Source: Asanoa iriomotensis (lineage in GTDB: Bacteria; Actinomycetota; Actinomycetes; Mycobacteriales; Micromonosporaceae). From it: a stretch of DNA of 64,000 nt. Of the stretch, positions 37,461 to 46,446 are shown in pieces. The DNA lies in assembly GCF_016862515.1 (NCBI RefSeq), contig NZ_BONC01000005.1:142098-206097 (forward strand), in the 5' to 3' direction. Within the stretch, counting starts at the first letter, position 1. The number at the start of each line of letters is the position of its first letter. The position numbers were made by a program, and so were the translations under genes. The notes beneath the pieces were generated by a model. That model saw only the letters and a list, made by a program, of their open reading frames with translations. It did not search any database and was not told the origin of the DNA.

Positions 37461-37784
37461 TTGCGCTTCGCGTACCTGGCGGTCCTGCTGGGCTGCCTGG
37501 CCGGTGCCCTTTGGCTCGAACCGGCCCTGCGGGTCAACGTCCTGGCCCGCTGGCGGCGGTTGCTGTTGACGGTGGTGCCGGTGATGGCGGTGTTCGCGGC
37601 GTGGGACATCGCGGCGATCGCGGCGGGCCACTGGTCGTTCGACCCGCGCCAGACGACCGGTGTGCTGCTGCCCGGCGGCCTGCCGCTGGACGAACTGCTG
37701 TTCTTCCTGGTGGTCCCGCTGTGCGCGATCCTGGGCTTCGAAGCGGTCCGGGCGGTCCTGCGACTCCCGGCGGGTGACGAGTGA
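37461..37784 (+). CDS. crtYc: Lycopene cyclase subunit (CrtYc type)
   Basis: 107 residues with three membrane helices (LAVLLGCLAGALWLEPALRV, LLLTVVPVMAVFAAWDIAAI, LPLDELLFFLVVPLCAILG). WDIAAIAAGHWSFDPRQTTG and PLDELLFFLVVPL are the lycopene-cyclase-domain signatures. It works as heterodimer with the next gene product to close the beta-ring of lycopene. Start is TTG 37461, 2 nt after the Rv2175c-like stop; no ATG/GTG is available without losing the first helix. Confidence 0.88.
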   Translation: MRFAYLAVLLGCLAGALWLEPALRVNVLARWRRLLLTVVPVMAVFAAWDIAAIAAGHWSFDPRQTTGVLLPGGLPLDELLFFLVVPLCAILGFEAVRAVLRLPAGDE

Positions 37785-38137
37785 GCTATACGACGGCTGC
37801 CCTGGTCGGCGTCCTGGCCGCGCTCTTTCTCGACCTGTTCGTGCTGCGTACCCGGCTGGTGCTGCGTCGGGTGTTCTGGGCCACGTACCCGATCATCGTG
37901 TTCTTCCAACTGCTGTCGAACGGGGTGCTGACGGGTCCGGAGATCGTGCGCTACGACCCTTCGGCGATCGTGGGGGTGCGGCTCGTGTACGCGCCGGTCG
38001 AGGATCTGCTGTTCGGGTTCGCGTTGGTCCTGGTGACGCTGTCGCTGTGGGTGTTCTGGGGTCGGGTCGGTGTTCAGCGCCGGCCGTCGGCGGGCACCGG
38101 CTCGTCCTGGCTGCTGCGCCGGCTCCGCCGGCGGTAG
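37781..38137 (+). CDS. crtYd: Lycopene cyclase subunit (CrtYd type)
   Basis: 118 residues, three helices, with FWATYPIIVFFQLLSNGVLT and the active-site block YAPVEDLLFGFALVLVTLSL. GTGA overlap with crtYc indicates coupled expression of the two halves. Its last ~64 nt overlap the convergent mannosyltransferase gene, which is unusually long for two coding regions. Confidence 0.88.
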   Translation: MSYTTAALVGVLAALFLDLFVLRTRLVLRRVFWATYPIIVFFQLLSNGVLTGPEIVRYDPSAIVGVRLVYAPVEDLLFGFALVLVTLSLWVFWGRVGVQRRPSAGTGSSWLLRRLRRR

Positions 38138-39858
38138 GCGGTGATAGCTCCGGCGACGATGGCCACGTCGAGGATGGCACCCGGGAGTTTGGTCAGGACC
38201 GGGATGCCCAGGCCGTTGGGCAGGGTCAGCGCGGTGACGACGACCGCGGCCGCGGCGAGGGCGGTTCTGGTCCGGCCGGGTTTGGTGGCGCAGGCGAGGA
38301 CGGCCAGGGGGACCAGGGCGTACCAGGGGTAGAAGACCGGTAGCAGGATCGCGGCAGCCACGAGGGTCCACCCGCAGGCTGCGACGATCGTTCGCGCGGC
38401 CGCTTTGTCTTCGGTTAGCCGCGCGGGCCGGTCGTGGACGACGGCCGCGGTTGACCGGGCCTGGGTGGTGGCCGGCACTGTCGCGCCGGCCAACTCGCGG
38501 GGCCTCTCCGCGGGTTGCGGCCTCCCGCCTGATGGCGCCAGCCGAAGAGTGGCTCGCAGCGCCCGCCAGCAGAGGGCGAGACCGATGATCACGAGCGCGG
38601 CGAGGCCGCACACGCGGGCGACGTCGACCGCAGTGTCGACGGAGTCTGGCTGTCCGGCCGTCCGCAGGACGTAGCCGGCGGTCATCCCGAGGCCGGTGGG
38701 CAGCGAGGTCCACTGGACGAGGCTGCCGGTGTCGGAGAGCGCCCGGACCCAGCCGAGGCCGAGCCCGGTGCCGAGACTGGCGGCGGCGAACACCAGCGCG
38801 CCGCTCCCGGTGACGGCGGTCGCGGCGAGCGCGATGGTGGGCCAGGGCTTGGCGCCGAGGCGGATCCGCCGGCCGGCGACGAGCATGACCACGAACGGGA
38901 GCGCGATGACCGCGGTGACCTTGACCCCGACGGCAAGCCCGAGGAACGCACCGGCGGCGAGCGCGGACCCCCACGGGGACAACTCCCCGTTTTTCGTGCT
39001 GGCCGCACCGTGAGCGCCGCCGCCGGCGGCCCACATCCGGCCCGCGGCCGGCACGGACACCGCCAACGCCGCCACGATCAGGCCGGCGGTGAGAGCGTCG
39101 TTGTGCGCACCGGAGACCAGGTGCACCGCCACGAGCGGTGACAGCAGCCCCAGCCAACGGGCGGCTTCCGGCGCGACGCCGACCGCGCGCGCGAGCCGGC
39201 CGGCGTAGACGGCGATCAGCAAGCCACCGACCAGCGCGACAACCCGCAGCACGGCGACCGCGACGAGCAACTGATGGTCTGCCGGCCCGCCTACGGCACG
39301 CGCCACCGCCGCTGCGACACCGGACAACGCGACACCAACCGACCCATACGGCGCGGGGGTGTGCTGCCAGAGGTCGGGCACCGCGCCGGCCCACTGGCAG
39401 CCGCCGTCTACGGCGCCGACGGCGTAGGGGTCGAGCCCGGACCGCCAGATCTCGCCCTGGCAGGCGTAGGAGTAGACGTCCCGGCTGGCCAACGGCGGCG
39501 CCAGCAACAAAGGCAGCGCCCAGAGCGCGCCGGTCGTGAACAACCAGCGGTTACCGACGGCGCCGAGCCGCCTGCCGATCCGCCACCAGGCGCCGGACAT
39601 GATCGCAAGGCCGACCACCCACCCGGCCAGCCCCAACCAGAAGCCGAATTCAGGCGTGCCCGGGCCACGGAGACCCGCACCGGGGTCCCGCCCCGGCAAG
39701 GCTCCCGCTCCGTATGCCCCAGCGGCGACAACGGCGACCCCGACAAGCCCGGTGACGCGCAGACCCCACGGGCTGTCCAGGCCACGCACGCCATCGATAA
39801 TCCCACGCCAGCCCAGAACCCCACCGAGCCCGCCCACCGGGTCTCCCGACGACAGCAC
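38074..39858 (-). CDS. Polyprenol-phosphate mannosyltransferase, MptA/MptB type
   Basis: About 594 residues, GT-C fold with 12-13 membrane helices. The catalytic loop region shows SRDVYSYACQGEIWRSGLDP followed by HTPAPYGSVGVAL. This is the pattern of the alpha-1,6-mannosyltransferases that extend lipomannan in mycobacteria and corynebacteria. Position next to the Rv2175c-like and prenyl synthase genes matches mptA (Rv2174). The start is uncertain: GTG 39858 gives a reasonable N-terminus, and the first ~45 residues of the longer frame look non-coding. Ala-rich loops (~500-530) are variable. Confidence 0.85.
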   Translation of the reverse strand: MLSSGDPVGGLGGVLGWRGIIDGVRGLDSPWGLRVTGLVGVAVVAAGAYGAGALPGRDPGAGLRGPGTPEFGFWLGLAGWVVGLAIMSGAWWRIGRRLGAVGNRWLFTTGALWALPLLLAPPLASRDVYSYACQGEIWRSGLDPYAVGAVDGGCQWAGAVPDLWQHTPAPYGSVGVALSGVAAAVARAVGGPADHQLLVAVAVLRVVALVGGLLIAVYAGRLARAVGVAPEAARWLGLLSPLVAVHLVSGAHNDALTAGLIVAALAVSVPAAGRMWAAGGGAHGAASTKNGELSPWGSALAAGAFLGLAVGVKVTAVIALPFVVMLVAGRRIRLGAKPWPTIALAATAVTGSGALVFAAASLGTGLGLGWVRALSDTGSLVQWTSLPTGLGMTAGYVLRTAGQPDSVDTAVDVARVCGLAALVIIGLALCWRALRATLRLAPSGGRPQPAERPRELAGATVPATTQARSTAAVVHDRPARLTEDKAAARTIVAACGWTLVAAAILLPVFYPWYALVPLAVLACATKPGRTRTALAAAAVVVTALTLPNGLGIPVLTKLPGAILDVAIVAGAITAYRRRSRRSSQDEPVPADGRR

Positions 39859-40029
39859 CCGATCGCCACCAGGACGCCGATGGGCGCGGTCCTCAGGGCA
39901 CTCGCCACGACGACTTGGGCGCTGAGCCTCGCTACAACCGCGCCGCCAGGGCGCAGCCTCAGGGCCGTGCTCCTGGCGCGAGCATCGCGGCAAGATCGCC
40001 GGCCTCGGCCGGCGCGAACGTGGCGGTTC

Positions 40030-41172
40030 TCAGTCTGTGCGGGTCGTGGCTGCGTGGGCGAGGTCGATCAGCGCCGCCCGTGCCTCGTCCTCGATCGGGG
40101 CCGTCTCGATATGCGACAGGGCCGCGTCGAGGAGCGCGCCGATCCGGCGCTCGGTCCGTTCGGCGGCGCCGCAGCCCACGATGATCTCGCGGAGGTGGCC
40201 GATTCCTTCAGCGTCCAGGTCGGGTGAGCCCAGGAGGCGTTCCAGGTCGCGGCGGCCCGGCTCGTCGGCGGCCTCGAACGTGGCCGCGACCAGGAACGTG
40301 CGCTTGCCCTCGCGGAGGTCGTCGCCCGCCGGCTTGCCGGTCTGCGCCGGGTCGCCGAACACGCCGAGCATGTCGTCGCGGAGCTGGAACGCCTCGCCGA
40401 GCGGCAGGCCGAACCCGGAGTAAGCGTCCGTCACCCCGGCGGGCGCCGCGGCGAGCGCCGCGCCCAGCAGCAGCGGGCGTTCGACGGTGTACTTCGCCGA
40501 CTTCAGCCGCGCGACCTTCCCGGCACGCTCGACCGAGGTGTCGCCGGTGGCCTGGGTGAGGACGTCGAGGTACTGGCCAATGGTCACCTCCGTGCGCATC
40601 TCGTCGAATACCGGGCGGGCGCGGGAGAGCGCCGCGGGGTCGAGGCCGCCGGCGTGCAGCAGTTCGTCGGACCAGACCAGGCACAGGTCGCCGAGCAGAA
40701 CGGCGGCGGAGTCGCCGAAGCCGTCGGCGTCGCCGGCCCAGCCGTGTGCCCGGTGGCGGCCCGCGAAGCGGCGATGCACCGCCGGCTCACCGCGCCGGGT
40801 GTCGGACCGGTCGATCAGGTCGTCGTGGATCAGCGCGCTGGCCTGGACCAGCTCCAGCGCCGACAACGCGGTGACCAACTGGTCGGAGTCGTGCCCACCC
40901 GCACCCCGGAACCCCCAGTAGCCGAATGCCGGCCGCAACCGCTTGCCGCCGCGCAGCACGAAGCCCTCGATGGCGTCGGCCACCGGCGCCAGGGCGCTGT
41001 CGACCTCGGCCATCCACGCCCGGCGGTCGGCCAGGAACCAGGCCAGCGACTTGTCGACCCTCTGCCGCAACCTGACCCGGTCGGTGACGGCCAGGCTTGT
41101 GGCGATGATCGGGCGGACGGAGTCGGCAGGGCCCGGGCCGGCGGCGTCGGAAGGGCTGGTCGGCGCGGTCAC
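40030..41172 (-). CDS. idsA: Polyprenyl diphosphate synthase (IdsA-type)
   Basis: 380 residues, trans-prenyltransferase making C15-C20 diphosphates. First Asp-rich motif ALIHDDLIDRSDTRRGEP; second FQLRDDMLGVFGDPAQTG; also GGKRLRPAFGYW and KSAKYTVERPLLLG. In M. tuberculosis its counterpart (idsA2, Rv2173) is next to mptA. Here it could feed GGPP to the carotenoid genes as well as polyprenol synthesis. Confidence 0.94.
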   Translation of the reverse strand: MTAPTSPSDAAGPGPADSVRPIIATSLAVTDRVRLRQRVDKSLAWFLADRRAWMAEVDSALAPVADAIEGFVLRGGKRLRPAFGYWGFRGAGGHDSDQLVTALSALELVQASALIHDDLIDRSDTRRGEPAVHRRFAGRHRAHGWAGDADGFGDSAAVLLGDLCLVWSDELLHAGGLDPAALSRARPVFDEMRTEVTIGQYLDVLTQATGDTSVERAGKVARLKSAKYTVERPLLLGAALAAAPAGVTDAYSGFGLPLGEAFQLRDDMLGVFGDPAQTGKPAGDDLREGKRTFLVAATFEAADEPGRRDLERLLGSPDLDAEGIGHLREIIVGCGAAERTERRIGALLDAALSHIETAPIEDEARAALIDLAHAATTRTD

Positions 41173-41369
41173 GCCACGACGCTAGGGTCAAACCGGCCGA
41201 ACGACAACCGCAGCGGTAACTGGCAGGCACCGGACCACCGCATACGGCGGCGGGACCACCCCCGACCGGCGGCCCCCGACCCGCACCGGCTGACCACCGA
41301 TCGCCCGCCGGCACCCCGGACCGCCGCCGACCCGGCCCGCGCTCGTCGATGCGCCCCACGCGCGGCCAC

Positions 41370-42752
41370 CTAGCCATCGCCGGCCGCCCGATGCGCCGCG
41401 GCCGGCTCGCCGGCCAGCGGCCGCGGCAGGTAGGGCCGCGCCGACACCAGCAGGTCCGCGTAGTCCCGGGCCAGCGGGAGCCGGGCATACGGCGCGAGCC
41501 GCTCGCCGAACCCCGTCAGCAGGTCGCACGCCCGCGTCGACCCGGACCGGATGGTGTCGAGCACCGCCGCCCCGGCCACGAGCAGCGCGCCCTCGACCTC
41601 GCCGGCGTCGAGCCGGGCCCGGGCCAGCCACGCCTTGTCGAGCGCGGCGGTGCGCGGCTGACCCGAACGGGCCACGGCCCGGGACAGCAGTGGCAACGCC
41701 CGCCCCGGCCGGCCGAGCACGACCAGGCACCGGCCGGCCAGCGCGTCGAGCTCGCCCTCGTCGAGCCAGTAGAGCCAGGGCGGGTCGTGCTCGGCCGCAC
41801 GCCGCTCGGTCGCCCGCTGTGCGGCGCCGAGCGCGGCCTCGGCGGCACCACGGAGCCCGGCCGACGCCGCGGCGAACGCGATCCGGTGCAGCAGCAGCGC
41901 CCGGCCCGACGCGGACAGGGCTCGCCGCGACCCCGCGTAGGCGGTGCGGGCCAGCAGCAGCGCCGGCGCCGGGTCGCCGGTGCCGGCGAGCAGGTGGCTC
42001 GCCGAGCCGAGCACGTGACCGGCGAGCGGCCGGTCGTCGGCGGCCGCCGCCGCACCCAGCGCGCAGCGGTAGGCGGACAGCGCACCGAGCGGGTCGCCCG
42101 CGTCGGCCAGGGTCCAGCCGCGGAGCTGGGCGACCTCGGCCCGCAGCCGGGCCGCCTTGCGGGTCAGCGCGATGCCGGCCGGCTGCGTGGTGGCGTGCCC
42201 GACGGCCCTCGCCAGCCCCTGCACCGCCGCCGCGAGCTCGACGCCACCGAGCACGTCGTCGAGCCGGCGGGCGGCGACCAGTCGGGCGGTCACCTCGACC
42301 ACGGTCGGCCGCGCGGCCCGGTCGCCGGCCGGCGGCACCGACCGTGGCGGACCGATCAGCGGCGTCTCGTCGCTGGTCAGCCAGGTGTGCGCGAGCCCGA
42401 GCAGGTCGAGCCCGACCCGGTCGCGACTCTCCGCCCGACCGGGGCCGTCCCGCCCGGGCGCGACCAGGCGGTGCCGGACCCGGCTGCGTTCGGCCGCGTC
42501 GGCCAGACCGTCGGCCGGCACGTCGAGGACGACGGCGAGCCAGCCCAGCCAGAAGTCGGCCGGCAGCCGCTCCTCGCGTTCCCAGCGGCTGATCTCGTGC
42601 CGGGTCACGGTCGGGCTGCCCGACGCGGCGCAGAGCTGTTCGGCCAGCCGTAGCTGGCTCCAACCCCGGCGTAGCCGCAGCTGCGCCACATAGGGGCCGA
42701 ACGACGGACGCGGACCGGCCGCGTCGAACGGGTGCGCTGGCGACGCCGACAT
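41370..42752 (-). CDS. XRE-family regulator with TPR-like C-terminus
   Basis: 460 residues. N-terminal helix-turn-helix ~15-75 (VAQLRLRRGWSQLRLAEQLC, SPTVTRHEISRWEREERLP) and ~380 residues of Ala/Leu-rich helical repeats. This resembles actinomycete regulators that sense small molecules or protein partners through TPRs. Tandem ATGs occur at 42755 and 42752; the second has the better distance from GGGGAGGG. No cognate target visible. Confidence 0.87.
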   Translation of the reverse strand: MSASPAHPFDAAGPRPSFGPYVAQLRLRRGWSQLRLAEQLCAASGSPTVTRHEISRWEREERLPADFWLGWLAVVLDVPADGLADAAERSRVRHRLVAPGRDGPGRAESRDRVGLDLLGLAHTWLTSDETPLIGPPRSVPPAGDRAARPTVVEVTARLVAARRLDDVLGGVELAAAVQGLARAVGHATTQPAGIALTRKAARLRAEVAQLRGWTLADAGDPLGALSAYRCALGAAAAADDRPLAGHVLGSASHLLAGTGDPAPALLLARTAYAGSRRALSASGRALLLHRIAFAAASAGLRGAAEAALGAAQRATERRAAEHDPPWLYWLDEGELDALAGRCLVVLGRPGRALPLLSRAVARSGQPRTAALDKAWLARARLDAGEVEGALLVAGAAVLDTIRSGSTRACDLLTGFGERLAPYARLPLARDYADLLVSARPYLPRPLAGEPAAAHRAAGDG

Positions 42753-42982
42753 CATGGACCCTCCCCGTAGCAGCGGTGCACGCCTGTGGCCCCCGGACAC
42801 CGCGAACGGCATCCTCACGCGCCGCCCAACGGACCGTGGGGGCGGTCCGCGACGCGCAGAACACATCTACCCCACAGGTGCGACGTTTTCCCGTCCCCAA
42901 CCAGCCACCAACGCCGTAACCAGCATCAACCCGTGTTATCCACAGCCCTTCGACACGGCGGCCCCACAGAACCCCCAGCCGG

Positions 42983-42997
42983 TACGCTCGACCCGTG
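42983..42997 (+). promoter_or_regulatory. Leaderless -10 box of metF
   Basis: TACGCT at 42983-42988 is 6 nt before GTG 42995; no Shine-Dalgarno. The 240-nt divergent gap to the XRE gene shows nothing else recognisable. Confidence 0.45.
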
Positions 42998-43912
42998 GCG
43001 CTCGGACTCCCTTCGATCCTCCCGGGATCGCAACCGTCGATCGGTGACCTCATCCGCGATGCGGGCCCGACCTTCTCGTTCGAGTTCTTCCCGCCCAAGA
43101 CTCCCGAGGGCGAGGTGCAGCTGTGGCGCGCGATCCGCGAGCTCGAGCCCCTACAGCCGTCCTTCGTCTCGATCACCTACGGAGCGGGCGGCACCACCCG
43201 CGACACCACGGTCGCGGTGACCGAGCGCGTGGCCACCGAGACCACGCTGCTGCCGATGGCCCACCTGACCGCCGTCAACCACTCGGTCGCCGAGCTACGC
43301 AACGTGATCGGCCGCCTGGCCGGGGCCGGCATACGCAACATCCTCGCCGTGCGCGGCGACCCGCCCGGCAACCCGGGCGGCGAGTGGGTCCGCCATCCCG
43401 AGGGCGTCGACTACGCCGAGGATCTCGTCCGGATCATCCGCGAGTCGGGCGACTTCTGCGTCGGCGTCGCCGCGTTCCCCTACAAGCACCCAAGGTCGGC
43501 CGACGTCGCCAGCGACACCGAGCACTTCGTCCGCAAATGCCGTGCCGGCGCCGACTTCGCGATCACCCAGATGTTCTTCGACGGCGACGACTACCTACGG
43601 CTCCGCGACCGCGTGGCCGCCGCCGGCTGCGAGACCCCGATCCTGCCCGGCGTCATGCCGGTGACCAGGATGAGCACGATCGCCCGCTCCGAGCAGCTAT
43701 CCGGGGCGCCGTTCCCCCCGGCGTTGGCCGAGCAGTTCGCGCGGGTGGCCGACGACCCCGACGCGGTGCGCAAGCTCGGCATCGAGCAGGCCAGCGAGAT
43801 GTGCCGCCGGCTGCTCGACGAGGGCGTTCCCGGCATCCACTTCATCACCCTCAACCGATCCACGGCGACCCGCGAGGTCTGGCAACACCTACGGGTCGAC
43901 GCCGCCGTGTGA
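42995..43912 (+). CDS. metF: Methylenetetrahydrofolate reductase
   Basis: 305 residues, FAD enzyme that makes 5-methyl-THF for methionine synthesis. Blocks: [97 protein letters not shown]. Full-length single-domain bacterial type. A phosphatidyltransferase gene follows after 30 nt. Confidence 0.95.
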   Translation: MALGLPSILPGSQPSIGDLIRDAGPTFSFEFFPPKTPEGEVQLWRAIRELEPLQPSFVSITYGAGGTTRDTTVAVTERVATETTLLPMAHLTAVNHSVAELRNVIGRLAGAGIRNILAVRGDPPGNPGGEWVRHPEGVDYAEDLVRIIRESGDFCVGVAAFPYKHPRSADVASDTEHFVRKCRAGADFAITQMFFDGDDYLRLRDRVAAAGCETPILPGVMPVTRMSTIARSEQLSGAPFPPALAEQFARVADDPDAVRKLGIEQASEMCRRLLDEGVPGIHFITLNRSTATREVWQHLRVDAAV

Positions 43913-43942
43913 CCTCGACCGCCGATCAACGGTTGAGCTGAC

Positions 43943-44620
43943 GTGAGCACACGGTTGGGCTGGCACGACTACGCGGCACGCTGGGCGGCACTGCACGGCG
44001 GCTTCGACCCACGGCAGGCCGGCGCGGTGGTCCGGGGTTGGGTCCGGCTGTCCTACGAGATCGGCTCCCGCCTGGGTCGCCTGCGGGTGAGCCCGACGGC
44101 GGTCACGGTCGGCGGTCTCGCCCTGTGCGCGGCCACACCGATCGCGGCGACCCGCGCGCCGGAGGGCCTGTTCACCGCCGGCATCCTGGTCGTCCTGGCA
44201 GCGGTGGCCGACAGCGTCGACGGCGCCGTAGCCGTATCCACGGACCGCACGACCCGCCTGGGCTACGTCTACGACTCGGTCGCCGACCGCCTCGGCGAGC
44301 TCTGCTGGCTGACGGCCTTCTGGGTGGCCGGCGCCCCGACACCCCTGGTCTTCACGGCGGGCGCACTCTCCTGGCTGCACGAGTACGTCCGCGCCCGCGC
44401 CACCGCCGCCGGCATGACCGAGATCGGCACGGTCACGATCGGCGAACGCCCGAGCCGCGTCAGTGTCACCACGGTCGCCTTCCTGACCGCCGCGGCCGCC
44501 GGCGGCCTCGACCGCGACCTGGTCCCGGGCACCCTCACGGTCTTCCTGGTGATCTGGATCCTCCTGGCCGCCTTCGGCCTGGCCCAGCTGTCACGCGCGG
44601 TCCGCCGCCTGTTGCGCTGA
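43943..44620 (+). CDS. CDP-alcohol phosphatidyltransferase family protein
   Basis: 225 residues, about five to six membrane helices. The motif DG-x2-AR-x8-G-x3-D-x3-D is present as DSVDGAVAV...LGYVYDSVAD: all four aspartates and both glycines are kept, but the Arg is Val. It should transfer a phospho-alcohol from CDP-diacylglycerol or CDP-alcohol; substrate unknown. GTG start, no signal. Confidence 0.9.
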   Translation: MSTRLGWHDYAARWAALHGGFDPRQAGAVVRGWVRLSYEIGSRLGRLRVSPTAVTVGGLALCAATPIAATRAPEGLFTAGILVVLAAVADSVDGAVAVSTDRTTRLGYVYDSVADRLGELCWLTAFWVAGAPTPLVFTAGALSWLHEYVRARATAAGMTEIGTVTIGERPSRVSVTTVAFLTAAAAGGLDRDLVPGTLTVFLVIWILLAAFGLAQLSRAVRRLLR

Positions 44621-44647
44621 CCGCAAGACCGAAGTTCCACGATGGAC

Positions 44648-44714
44648 TCGGGCCCGCGGTGCTCCGGACCGTCGCTCCCGCCAGCCACCGCTCCGCTGCC
44701 ATGTCCGCGTTGGG
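44648..44714. repeat. Dispersed extragenic repeat, copy C
   Basis: Shares GCTCCGGACCGTCGCTCCCG, then ACCGCTCCGCTGCCA and TCCGCG, with copies at 54161 (inverted), 57625 and 61112. It lies just after the stop of the phosphatidyltransferase gene. The remaining 44715-44997 contains no gene that I can support. Confidence 0.6.
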
Positions 44715-44808
44715 TCGCTGTGAAGGCAAAGGCCGCAAACGCCTTCTGGAACGCTGCCGTCGACCTCGGCCACCGGGGTGGCTGAGGCGTTTAGCGGCAG
44801 ATCTTGGC

Positions 44809-44838
44809 AATCGGTCGCTGCTCCAGCAGCAACCGATT
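44809..44838. terminator. Hairpin between phosphatidyltransferase and carotenoid operon
   Basis: AATCGGT-C-GCTGCT, 2-nt loop, AGCAGC-A-ACCGATT: 13 paired positions with one opposed mismatch. It lies in the 377-nt gap between convergent genes and suits termination from either side. Confidence 0.5.
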
Positions 44839-44997
44839 ACCAACGTGCGCCGCGTCGAGTGGCCTGCGTTCCCGTGTCGGTGTGACCTGGTCGCCCGGGA
44901 TCCCGGGGCAGCCGCGGCAACACCCCGCCCACGTTGCGCGAGCGCAGCCACTCCTCGGTGACCGCCGGCGACGGCTCCGGCAGCGGTGGCAGGCGCA

Positions 44998-46446
44998 TCA
45001 GGCCGGGCCGATCTGGCCGGCCACGATGCCGGCCGACAGGGCGACCATCGGCAGGCCGCCGCCCGGATGGGTGGAGCCGCCGACCAGGAACAGGCCGCGG
45101 ACCGGGCCGCGGTTCGGTGGGCGGAGCAGGCCGCCGGCCGTTCCGTAGATCGCGCCGCCCGGGGCGCCGGCCGTCCCCTCCAACCACGCCGGCGTCAGGA
45201 CCTCGCGGAAGCGCACCCGGTCGCGGACGTCGACGCCGCGCGCGGCCAGCACCGACAGCACCCGGTCCGCGTAAGCGGACGCCAGCCCCGGCCGGTTCCA
45301 GTCGACCGCACCGCCGCCCACGCCGTGCCGAGGCGTGTTGACCAGCACGAACCAGGCCTCGTGACCCTCCGGCCGGACCGCCGGGTCGTCGGCCACCGTG
45401 ACGAAGACCGTCGGGTCCGGCGCCGGGCGGCCGCCGAAGACCGCGTCGAACTCCGCGTCGTAGTCGCGGGGGAAGAACACCGTGTGGTGCGCCAGGCCCG
45501 GGGTCCGACCCTCGACGCCCAGCAGCAGCACGAAGCCCGCCAGGCTGCGGTCCGCGAGCCCGGCCAGCCGGCGCGGCGTCGGCAGCAGGTCCCGGTACAG
45601 GGTCAGGGCGTCCACGTTGGACACCACAACGTCCGCCGGAAGAACCGCCCCGCCGACCCGTACACCCGAAACCCGCCCACCGGCGGTCTCGATCCGGGTC
45701 ACCGCCTCGCCCGTCCGCACCGACACGCCGAGGGCGACAAACCGTTCCAGCAGCGCGTCCGCCAAGGTCGCCAGGCCGCCGGGCAGGTACCAACCACCGA
45801 ACGACAGCTCCGCGTACGGCACCGCGGCCAGTGCCGCCGGTGCCCGCCGGGGGTCCGCGCCCGTGTAGGTCGCGTACCGGTCAAGCAGCATCCGCAGCCG
45901 CGGGTCCCGCAGCCGCCGCCGGCCCAGGCCGCGCAGCGTCATGCCCGGCGCCACCGCCGTCAGGTCGCCCAACCGCCACGCCAGGCCGGCCAGCGCCGCC
46001 GGCGAGTCGACCGGGCGGCGCAGCACGTCGCGCCACGACGCGTCCCACGCCCGGCCGGCCTGCCGCCACAGCCGTTGCCAGTCGGCCGCGGCGTCCGGGC
46101 CGAGCGCCGCGGCGATCCGGTCCGTGAACTCGACCGGGTCCGCGCACGAGTCGAGCACCGCGCCGTCGGGGAACACGTGCCGGACCACCGGGTTCAGCGG
46201 CACCATCGCGGGCGGCGCGCCGCCGATCGCACCGAACAGCTCGTCGAACACCTGCGGCAGGGTGAGCAGGCTCGGCCCGGTGTCGAACCGGTACGTGCCC
46301 TCGGGCCGCACCACCTCCCGCCGGCCGAGCTTGCCACCGACCACCGTGGACCGTTCGAGCACCGTGACCCGGTGCCCGCCCGCGGCGAGCCGCGCCGCGC
46401 AGGCCAGCCCGCCGACCCCGGCGCCGACCACCACGACCTCAGCCAC
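44998..46446 (-). CDS. Phytoene desaturase-family carotenoid oxidoreductase (CrtI/CrtD)
   Basis: 482 residues. FAD-binding N-terminus EVVVVGAGVGGLACAARLAA, GGKLGRREVV and YRFDTGPSLLTLPQ. The C-terminal signature LFLVGGSTHPGGGLPMVALS is typical of CrtI-like enzymes. It desaturates or isomerises a carotenoid backbone. With CruF and a glycosyltransferase next door, a 3',4'-desaturase (CrtD) role is as likely as phytoene desaturation. GTG 46446 overlaps the GT2 stop by 8 nt. It is last gene of the operon. Confidence 0.9.
   Translation of the reverse strand: MAEVVVVGAGVGGLACAARLAAGGHRVTVLERSTVVGGKLGRREVVRPEGTYRFDTGPSLLTLPQVFDELFGAIGGAPPAMVPLNPVVRHVFPDGAVLDSCADPVEFTDRIAAALGPDAAADWQRLWRQAGRAWDASWRDVLRRPVDSPAALAGLAWRLGDLTAVAPGMTLRGLGRRRLRDPRLRMLLDRYATYTGADPRRAPAALAAVPYAELSFGGWYLPGGLATLADALLERFVALGVSVRTGEAVTRIETAGGRVSGVRVGGAVLPADVVVSNVDALTLYRDLLPTPRRLAGLADRSLAGFVLLLGVEGRTPGLAHHTVFFPRDYDAEFDAVFGGRPAPDPTVFVTVADDPAVRPEGHEAWFVLVNTPRHGVGGGAVDWNRPGLASAYADRVLSVLAARGVDVRDRVRFREVLTPAWLEGTAGAPGGAIYGTAGGLLRPPNRGPVRGLFLVGGSTHPGGGLPMVALSAGIVAGQIGPA

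Noticed and set aside
44621..44997. Small gene in the gap after the phosphatidyltransferase
   Set aside because: Open frames here are antisense or Arg-rich with no ribosome site; the span is explained by repeat copy C and a hairpin.
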